Assembly: GCF_014839805.1 (NCBI RefSeq)
Contig: NC_051142.1
Location: 15,780,589 to 15,844,588, forward strand
Length of the DNA: 64,000 bases
Origin: Manduca sexta
Lineage: Eukaryota; Arthropoda; Insecta; Lepidoptera; Sphingidae
Reading direction: 5' to 3'
Part shown: piece after piece, positions 56,863-64,000 of the stretch
Layout of the letters: each line of letters opens with the position of its first letter
Numbering within the stretch: the stretch's first letter is position 1
The notes under the pieces: model-generated
Told to the model about the DNA's origin: nothing
The model's input: only the letters and a program-made list of their open reading frames with translations
The model's database searches: none
Position numbers and translations under genes: made by a program

Positions 56863-57056
56863 TCTATACTAATATTACAAAGCTGAAGAGTTTTGGACGC
56901 GTTAATCTCAGGAACTAACGATAACCGATTACGCCTGGGTATTATAAGCTCCTTTTTATTCAGGAAAAATTGTTTTACGCAAACGGAACCAAAGACAAAA
57001 CTAGTTGCTTATATAGAAAACATTTCCGACACCGTAAACGCATCTCTTTCCTTTAA
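56863..57056 (+). mobile_element. Helitron 5' end fragment
   Basis: Starts TC after A ('tctatactaatattacaaag', then 'ctgaagagttttggacgcg'), matching the 5' end of the minus-strand Helitron at 62518-63530. No CTAG end was found; the piggyBac-type MITE begins where it stops. Confidence 0.5.
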
Positions 57057-57287
57057 GGCGATACCTCAAGGTCCATTTTCATACATTTTGTTTCACCTTT
57101 AATCTGGGTAACTAAACAAGTATTGGCAAGTAAAGAATTTAAATTCACGTCTAGTTAGTGATTAGTTCTCGCAGTTGAAAGAAAAACGTAAAAATAATTA
57201 ATAATCATGGATATTTCGGCCTTTAAAATTTAATATGACGAAATTTTGTATGACAAAATGTATGAAAATGGACCTTGAGGTATCGCC
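57057..57287. mobile_element. piggyBac-type MITE, 231 bp, 35-bp perfect terminal repeats
   Basis: Left end 'ggcgatacctcaaggtccat' continues 15 more bases in perfect inverted identity with the right end 57253-57287. TTAA lies directly outside both ends (57053-57056, 57288-57291), the piggyBac target. The interior is AT-rich and non-coding. Confidence 0.88.
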
Positions 57288-57299
57288 TTAACACCCTTG

Positions 57300-57720
57300 T
57301 ATGATAATATTGGTAGACAGAGATCCTATCAGGTGATCTACTTGCTCATACTGTAAAAAAAGCTATAAAATGTCGCCCACAAAAGGCTACACTGACTGTA
57401 ACAATAGCACAGCAAATACTCGAGGCCACGTACTATCAGTAACAAGACCGCAGCAGGAGGTACCTGGCACAGGAAGCGCCGGCGCCGCGGCGGGTCGACT
57501 CCGACTTGTCGCACGCCAAAGGATTGCAGGTAGAACATTGCGTCACGGGATGTTTGTATGGTGAGGTAATTTGTCCGCCACTCGAGACGTAATAGTATCG
57601 TTAAACGACAAACGTGGAAGTGGGTCATAGACAAAGCGAGGCGCCAAATAGCTTTGCCCCTGTCTCCCCTCACAGTACTTAACGTTTGCGATGAATAAAG
57701 TTTCATCGCAAAAGTTAAGG
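57300..57720. other. Repeat-like segment with a GC-rich core
   Basis: 57460-57545 is GC-rich ('cggcgccgcggcgggtcgac') with possible donors on both strands ('ttgcaggtagaa' plus, 'tgccaggtacct' minus), but no paired acceptor. 57640-57715 ('aatagctttgcccctgtctc', then a hairpin around 'gcgatgaataaag') recurs at 58628-58690, so at least the right part is a dispersed repeat. Confidence 0.4.
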
Positions 57721-57809
57721 TGATCGATAGATGAAGAAAAAAATTATATTTATCTACCTTTTTATGTTAACAGACTTTATAATGATTTCATATGTTGACG
57801 CGAATGTTT

Positions 57810-57862
57810 GACATTGAAATTAAACTATTTTTCGGATTTTATCGCGGTATTAATATATGATA
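57810..57862 (-). repeat. Family D tail
   Basis: 'attaaactatttttcggatt' and 'ttatcgcggtatt' are the reverse of the family D tail. Confidence 0.4.
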
Positions 57863-58067
57863 TACAAAGCGCCTAGAACATTATTCTTATTTGTAGTAAA
57901 CTTAAAACCTAGAAAAGTTAGAGTTGTATTGGTTATTAGTCTTATAGATCAGATTGTAATGCATTGCTGAGAACCTGGTTCTTACAATAAAGGAAAAACA
58001 TATATAATATATACCTTTAGAAATATTAATAAGGTTTAATAAACGACATGATAAATGTCTCAGGAAT

Positions 58068-58172
58068 AAGCTGGATGCAGCCGCTTTCGACGAGTCTGTC
58101 TGGAAATCTTTAGGAGAGGCCTATGTTCAGCACTGGACTTTATGTGTCTGATGATTATGATCATGATGATGT
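58068..58172 (+). mobile_element. RTE-type retrotransposon 3' end
   Basis: Plus-strand frame reads LDAAAFDESVWKSLGEAYV, QHWTLCV, stop, then a (GAT)-rich tail: the same C-terminus as at 23109 but an independent, more diverged copy. All upstream coding is missing. Confidence 0.65.
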
Positions 58173-58609
58173 GGGTCATCTGATACCGGATTGAGTTTTG
58201 CAACAAGAATCCGTGTGTATACACGCCAACACTTATATACGAAGTCATGTGCCATAGTGAATTAGAATCATAGTCATTGTAATTAATATATGAGCACATA
58301 AGACCTCTACTTAAAGCTTAATATTGAAATCTTAATCTAGAAAATTGTGTTCAAAATCGCATAATGAATATATTATTTTAAAAAATATGGATTTTTGCTG
58401 CATATTTCGCTTAATACGTGAGAAAAAGTTAAGCTAAACTACGCAAGAAATATTTAGGTGCCTTTCACTACTACTGAACTTTACCTATTTTAGTTGTTAG
58501 TTTTTATCTGTGTCATTTTGTTATCTGTGGTGATCTGCTAGGTTTGTATTAACGTCACCGGTTCGGAATTCAGCAAGGAATGTCCGGTACAGTTATTGCA
58601 CCGCTAGTA

Positions 58610-58690
58610 AAGACAATAGCATGGCGCCAACTAGCTTTGCCCTTGTCTCCCCTCACAGGCCTTGGCTTTTGCGATGAATAATGTTAGAAT
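58610..58690 (+). repeat. Dispersed repeat fragment (pair of 57640-57715)
   Basis: 'gcgccaactagctttgccct' and 'cttttgcgatgaataatgtt' match the earlier copy. Confidence 0.5.
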
Positions 58691-59734
58691 AATGTATTAT
58701 GTACCTTTGGCACTATATGAATAAGGTTTATATACGCACATTGTAAAAATATGTATAAGTATTTTTGAGATTAATTTTATTTAATTCAATATCATTATTA
58801 TTGTTTATTCTTCTGTAAAGATATTCTTTGACGATTTATATGATAATAGATATGTATATATTATAATTATTATTTTGTTTATTTTAATTCGAGTTTATTT
58901 TTTTGTGGATTTTCATTGACATTCAAAATGCTCTATAAATATAACTCTATGTTAAATCAAGGTTTATTTGATTTGATTGATCGATTGTTTATTTTGTTAA
59001 GCTTGTAAAACTTTACGAATATTTAAAAAAAATATTTTAGGTCTATTTGAAAATTTTAAATTACCAAAATGTTCCCTATTAAATTGTCTAATAGTGTTGG
59101 TTGCAAATAACATGTGTAATTTAGCAGGAGATGCAAGAAATCAACAATTTTAGTGGAATTTTCGTTATGAAATTAATGAAACAATATCCATTTTATAAAA
59201 ATAACAACAACTAAAGTAAAGATAAAATATTGCAGAAATATTATGTTTAATTTTTTGTATAATATGAATAGTGCGTTACGAATAAATAGCTTCTAAGATA
59301 ACGATTCGCGCGCCATTTTGTCAAGAAGAGCGACTTAATATATAGTTTCGCCTTGACTTTAGTAAGTGATCTTCGACTTTGTGTTGTATCGTTTGTGTTA
59401 CAATAACTTTGTCGCCAATTTGCTTTTCTCATAGCTAATATTATATTTACTGTCGAGTACTGTTTGAATCTATTTTCTAAACACGTTAACCTCGGTCAAG
59501 TGTAACGAACATTAAAATGTAATTAAATATATTTGTAATACAAATATGTATTAGTTTTTTACCGCGCAATTATTATTGCTTCCTAATTATAACTGATTGC
59601 GCAGATAAGTCGCGCATAACTAATGCATACGCATATTGAGCTGGTTCTCCTATATTGTAATATAGTCTTGGATTCACTATTTACAGGAGTATTGAATAAT
59701 GTTTATTGTATTTTTTTTGTTAAAAGTGGTGAGA
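58691..59734. other. Very AT-rich stretch, no gene seen
   Basis: Long A/T runs; a short patch 59296-59430 is less AT-rich. No repeat landmarks. Confidence 0.4.
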
Positions 59735-59880
59735 CAAGGGATTTGCTCGTTTTGTGGGAAGCTACAAAGCAAGTAAAGCAGTAATGGTATAAAGGTGGCA
59801 ATGGCGAAGGGATGAATAATTTGCTCGTTTTTTACAAAGCGAGTAAGGCACTATTGGTATAAAGGTGGCGGTGGCGAAGG
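59735..59880 (+). repeat. Local duplication, about 80-bp step
   Basis: 'atttgctcgttttgtgggaa' and 'atttgctcgttttttacaaa', each followed by 'ggtataaaggtggc' and 'ggcgaaggg'. The duplication overlaps the left end of the MITE at 59869, so it may reflect copying of that end. Confidence 0.6.
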
Positions 59881-60022
59881 GTGCATATAACACGATTCCT
59901 ACCGGCTTCAATTTATCTAGAATTCAATTGTTATTAGAAAAATTTGCAGACCGCATTTATACACATTATTACCCCTACGTTGTGTCGGGTCTCCTTTTGG
60001 AAAATTTCATCTTTCACCACTG
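59869..60022 (-). mobile_element. hAT-type MITE family B (154 bp)
   Basis: Ends 'cggtggcgaagggtgc' and 'ctttcaccactg'; internal 'gattcctaccggcttcaatt'. Flanks 'aaaggtgg' and 'gaaggtaa' match 6 of 8. Confidence 0.7.
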
Positions 60023-60259
60023 GAAGGTAAACCTCCTACAGGCTTCTTTGGAAGTACCTTTCTTGGTGACGATTTAGTCTCTTTGTAGAGTTTAATAATC
60101 CAAGAAATGGCATGTTATTGACGGCTTTTTTCTGTTCAATAATCTTTGTAGGTGCAACTTGTATCACTTTTTTTTTAATTTGTAATTTGATTTAGAAGCA
60201 AAAGTCCAAAGTTGCTGTTGGACCCGTTTACAGTACCGTGTTTAGCATCAATATACTTA
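60023..60259. other. No gene seen
   Basis: AT-rich spacer between the MITE and the mariner; its last two bases (60258-60259) are the TA target of the mariner. Confidence 0.4.
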
Positions 60260-61557
60260 GTCTGGCCATAAATACTGTTACACTTAATTATAAAAAAATA
60301 TTACATTTGAATTTCGAATCTGTCATTTTTATACGATTGTTCATTGTGTTTTCTCATTTTGGCGCCAATACATTGTAAAATATTTTGCGATATTAAAATG
60401 GTGTGGGGTGATAAAGAGAACCGAATCGCTGTGATAGCATTACACAAAGTAGGTATGGAGCCAAATGCAATTTTTAAAACTCTCCATACACTTGGTATTA
60501 GTAAAATGTTTGTGTACCGGGCTATTAATAGGTACAATGAGACCTCCTCTGTTTGTGACAGAACAAGATCTGGCCGTCCACGTAGTGTTCGTACGAAAAA
60601 GGTGGTCAAAGCAGTAAGGGAAAGAATTCGAAGAAATCCTGTCCGAAAGCAAAAGATTTTATCTCGGGAAATGAAGATAGCACCTAGAACCATGTCGCGT
60701 ATTTTAAAAGATGACTTAGGACTTGCAGCCTATAAGAGACGCACTGGCCATTTCTTAACTGATAATTTAAAGAAGAATAGGGTGGTAAAATCGAAACAAC
60801 TACTGAAGCGGTACGCAAAGGGAGGTCACAGAAAAATTTTGTTTACGGATGAGAAAATTTTTACAATTGAGCAACATTTTAACAAACAAAATGACCGTAT
60901 TTATGCTCAAAGCTCTAAGGAAGCTTCCCAATTAGTCGACAGAGTGCAACGTGGACATTATCCGACTTCAGTGATGGTTTGGTGGGGTGTTAGCTATGAA
61001 GGAGTGACTGAGCCATATTTTTGTGAAAAAGGTATCAAAACATCGGCACAAGTGTATCAAGATACCATTCTTGAGAAGGTAGTTAAGCCCCTTAACATCA
61101 CCATGTTCAATAACCAAGTATGGTCCTTCCAGCAAGACTCGGCGCCGGGTCATAAAGCTCGGTCCACGCAGTCTTGGTTGGAATCGAACGTTTCGGACTT
61201 CATCAGAGCTGAAGACTGGCCGTCGTCTAGTCCCGATCTTAATCCGCTGGATTATGATTTGTGGTCAGTTTTAGAGAGTACAGCTTGCTCTAAACGCCAT
61301 GATAATTTGAGTCCCTAAAACAATCTATACGATTGGCAGTGAAGAATTTTCCCATGGAAAGAGTGCGTGCTTCTATTGATAACTGGCCTCATCGTTTAAA
61401 GGACTGTATTGCAGCCAATGGAGACCACTTCGAATAAGCTTTTTATATTTTTAATTGTTTTATATTTATGTATTAAACTGACACACTGTAAAAGTAATAA
61501 ATGTTATTTGCAGTTAACAATTTTCTTTTTTCTTTATTACAATATTTATGGCAAGAC
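60260..61557 (+). mobile_element. maT-type (DD37D) mariner transposon, 1298 bp, complete ends
   Basis: Terminal inverted repeats 'gtctggccataaatactgtt' and, reversed, 'gtcttgccataaatattgta' match at 17 of 20 positions. TA duplications at 60258-60259 and 61558-61559. The transposase gene fills most of it. About 1.3 kb and this layout are normal for mariner-class elements. Confidence 0.92.
60398..61437 (+). pseudogene. maT-type mariner transposase, one frameshift
   Basis: Catalyses cut-and-paste transposition of its own element in the nucleus. Start at MVWGDKENRI (60398), chosen because upstream in-frame codons (from 60344) lie in non-conserved leader. Order: paired helix-turn-helix region (about residues 5-110) with a GRPR AT-hook-like link (59-62), then the DDE/D domain: first Asp 151 in LFTDEKIF, second Asp 247 in QQDSAPGH, third Asp 285 in NPLDYDLW. 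The last two are separated by 37 residues, giving DD37D as in the maT clade. MVWWG (193-197) is also typical. The frame ends early at 61316-61318 (306 residues). The next frame continues coherently from about 61312 to a stop at 61435-61437 (ending GDHFE), so one base was probably lost near 61309. Everything else is intact, suggesting recent inactivation. Possible sequencing error not excluded. Confidence 0.9.
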
Positions 61558-62517
61558 TAGGTATAATGTGTACATAACTTAACGCTCGATTTGATACATG
61601 TAGTGCAAGCCGATAATTATAATTACATAAAGGTTAATTAAATTGATATTTAGTAATCAAGTTTATATTCTGCGTCGATAAAAAATGCTCTTAGCGTACA
61701 AAATATTTCTCAAATATTAATTGCAATTAAATTATAAACTCTAATAGAGCACTTAAGAGAGTGCAATAACTCTTTTATGTACTTTTTCGTATAATTTTTA
61801 ATTACAGTGTCCCGTACCTCCTCTTTACTTGGACTTTAAACGAGTTTAGGTAAAGCCGCCCCACTATCTCGCTTAATGTGGCCACTTAAAGTAGTTTATA
61901 ACAGTTTAATTATTCCATGACTTTTTTGAATGATTTAACAGAGTCAAATATATTTTTCACAAATTTGTATAAATTTGTGTTCTATCGATGCTATTTGATA
62001 CGTAGTACACCTCCCCCCGCCTGTAATTATTCCTTGACTAGTCTTACAAATTTAAAAAAAGAATGTTTCTTGAAAATGTTTGTATTTATTTCTTTAATAA
62101 CTCTAAAACAATAGCATCAATTGTATGCATTTTGAATGATATATAATTGAAAAAAAAAATAGTATACAAATTACGAGAAAAAATGATGAACATACAAGAT
62201 ATTACTCAGTTCTAGGACTTTCGTAATCGGCCTTAGATTGAAAATACGTATAATTTGCACTACAATTTATAACGTGATTTAATTAATATAAAGGGCTTAC
62301 TAAACCTTCTCTCCTGCACGGAAATTTTACTACCAAATTAACGTATTTCTAAAGAAAATGTGTTCCAAAATTGAAACAATATTAGTAAAATTATCAAACC
62401 CCTATATCAGCAAAAAATAAAAGGCTTGTAAAATTTGCATAATTTTTAGCTTCTGTTTATATGAGTTATTTTCTATGAAGGCATAGGTTAACTTATTGCC
62501 TCCAAATTATTTTAAGA
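61558..62517. other. AT-rich stretch, no gene seen
   Basis: No repeat landmarks. Short frames such as 61917-62114 are AT-driven and not annotated. Confidence 0.4.
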
Positions 62518-62845
62518 CTAGCTTTTGCTCGCGGCTCCGCCCGCGTTATGAAGTTATTCAGGCTAAAGTTTTCCGTTATAAAAATAGTAGTTTCCCGGGA
62601 GCCTATGTTCTTCCCAGGGTCTCAAACTGTCTCCATACCAAATTTCATCTTAATACGTTAGGTAGTTTTTGAGTTTAACACGTTAAGGCAGACAGATGCA
62701 GCGGGGGACTTTGTTATATTATTTAGAACTTTTTAAGTGAAACAATCCCGTCATACATCATTGTTGCATAACTTTAACCGTTTACGCAGCGCAGGCAACG
62801 GAAGCTCTCAAAACTCATAATTTTCCCCGTTTTTCCAACATGTTT

Positions 62846-63462
62846 CATTACTGCTCCGCTCCTATTGGTCATAGCATGATGATATATAGCCTATAGCACT
62901 CCAGGAACAAAGGGCTATCCAACACAAAAAAGATTTTTTCAGTTCAAACCGGTAGTTCCTGAGATTAGCCATTACTGCTCCGCTCCTATTGGGTCATAGC
63001 GTGATGATACATAGCTTATAGCGGTCCACAAATAAAGGGCTATCCAACACAAAACGAATTTTTCAGTTGAAACCGGTAGTTCCTGAGATTAGCCATTACT
63101 GCTCCGCTCCTATTGGGTATAGCGTGATGATATATAGCCTATAGCACTCCACGAATAAAGGGCTATCCAACGCAAAAAGAATTTTTCAGTTTGGACCGGT
63201 AGTTCCTGAGATTAGCCATTACTGCCCCGCTCCTATTGGGTATAGCGTGATGATATATAGCCTATAGCACTCCACGAATAAAGGGCTATCCAACGCAAAA
63301 AGAATTTTTCAGTTTGGACCGGTAGTTCCTGAGATTAGCCATTACTGCCCCGCTCCTATTGGGTATAGCGTGATGATATATAGCCTATAGCACTCCACGA
63401 ACAAAGGGCTATCCAACGCAAAAAGAATTTTTCAGTTTGGACCGGTAGTTCCTGAGATTAGC
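62846..63462 (-). repeat. Five tandem 123-124-bp units inside the Helitron
   Basis: 'cattactgctccgctcctat' or a variant starts at 62846, 62970, 63094, 63217 and 63340. The three right-hand units are nearly identical, the left-hand ones more diverged. Confidence 0.92.
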
Positions 63463-63467
63463 GCGTT

Positions 63468-63504
63468 CAAACAAACAAACAAACAAACAAACAAACAAAC
63501 AAAC
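63468..63504. repeat. (CAAA)n microsatellite
   Basis: About nine uninterrupted CAAA units near the 5' end of the Helitron. Confidence 0.95.
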
Positions 63505-63530
63505 TCTTCAGCTTTATATAATAGTATAGA

Positions 63531-63890
63531 TATTGTATTTGTTTAATTTGTTGCGCTTGAAATCAGTTCTAAATTATGTCGAGTTTTCCTAACCTGGATT
63601 TAAATTTTAGCTATAAATCATCATATTTTAACTATTATAATCGTAGTGTTAGGTCTGCTGGAAAACTTAATAAATAAATAAGACCACCATGGCGCTAATA
63701 TCGCCCTATGACACGTCACATGTTATCTAATTTTGCATAAAACATATTCCACCCGTCAATTATATAGGAGATAACGTACACTGATTAGATGCTACTGATA
63801 TCGCTGCGGGACATTTGTACAATTATGCTATAGATAAGATTAGACCAATAATTCTATGCAAAAACTGGCACGCGAGTGACTCTGTCACGT
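63531..63890. other. No gene seen
   Basis: AT-rich unique sequence. Confidence 0.4.
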
Positions 63891-64000
63891 GTATAGTCAC
63901 GCATTTCATCCCCGAAGAGATAGGCAGAGGTGCAACTGCATTCACTCTTTGTCGTTTGTATCCCGTCAAATCATAGGGGGTAATCCTATGGCAATTTCAC
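63891..64000 (-). mobile_element. SINE S2, cut by the window end
   Basis: Reverse S2 tail 'agtcacgcatttcatccccg', 'ataggcagaggtgcaactgc' and 'tatggcaatttcac', running off the window. Confidence 0.6.

Larger units (their letters stand above)
62518..63530 (-). mobile_element. Helitron-type element, 1013 bp, with internal tandem repeats
   Basis: Read on the minus strand it starts TC after A ('tctatactattatataaagc') at 63530 and ends CTAG before T at 62518, with the 3' hairpin as 'cgcgggcggagccgcgagc'. Interior: (TTTG)n, five tandem units, then the shared body 'accctgggaagaacataggc'. No coding seen. A join of two elements of the same family is an alternative. Confidence 0.75.

Noticed and set aside
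57338..57706. 122-codon minus-strand frame
   Set aside because: It crosses a dispersed repeat and a GC-rich segment; no motif, poor start context.
60301..60693. 130-codon minus-strand frame
   Set aside because: Antisense shadow of the mariner transposase gene.
1..64000. A new multi-gene system (defence, biosynthetic or similar)
   Set aside because: No cluster of coding sequences exists in the window; the content is repeats plus candidate regulatory DNA.

Overview
The window looks like nuclear DNA from a butterfly or moth. It is AT-rich and crowded with short interspersed elements of a strongly lepidopteran type: tRNA-derived SINEs with visible A and B boxes, non-autonomous Helitrons with a C-T-A-G end and a GC hairpin, hAT-type MITEs with 8-bp target duplications, RTE-type retrotransposon tails and a maT-like (DD37D) mariner. 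The order is inferred from these repeat types. I cannot name the species.

There is almost no protein-coding sequence. The one good host exon is at 1968-2187 on the minus strand: 220 bp, very GC-rich, with a strong splice acceptor, a start codon in good context and a splice donor. It would encode the first 58 residues of a Gly/Ser/His-rich protein resembling the N-terminus of a developmental transcription factor (family not identified). The gene would continue leftwards out of the window. The remaining 62 kb would then be its 5' intron and/or upstream region. The only other real coding sequence is the maT transposase at 60.4-61.4 kb, broken by one frameshift.

Between the repeats lie short islands (100-400 bp) of higher GC and complex, non-repetitive sequence: about 3.5, 8.8, 9.7, 14.7, 16.8, 18.8, 20.6, 28.3-29.2, 36.9, 38.3, 40.4-40.9, 49.9 and 52.2 kb. 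These are the best guesses for cis-regulatory modules. Three are CpG-island-like (11.6, 28.4 and 35.9 kb), and the last carries a G-quadruplex motif. None can be proved without cross-species alignment or chromatin data.

The repeat landscape is layered. A hAT MITE family (called B here) has about twelve copies, two of them interrupted by younger insertions with clear boundaries: a SINE at 17.1 kb and a Helitron at 13.0 kb. A SINE sits inside a Helitron at 47.5 kb, an RTE tail inside a SINE at 23.1 kb, and one SINE inside another at 53.2 kb. Tandem arrays include an 84-bp minisatellite that keeps an open frame (39.2 kb), a 233-242-bp array carrying a Helitron-end-like hairpin (55.2-56.2 kb), and a Helitron with five internal 123-124-bp repeats (62.5-63.5 kb). 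Two near-zero-loop perfect inverted repeats (3.1 kb, 23-bp arms; 41.8 kb, 30-bp arms) are the oddest structures. I do not see a convincing new multi-gene system. Family letters A-G and S1-S3 are labels made up for this window.
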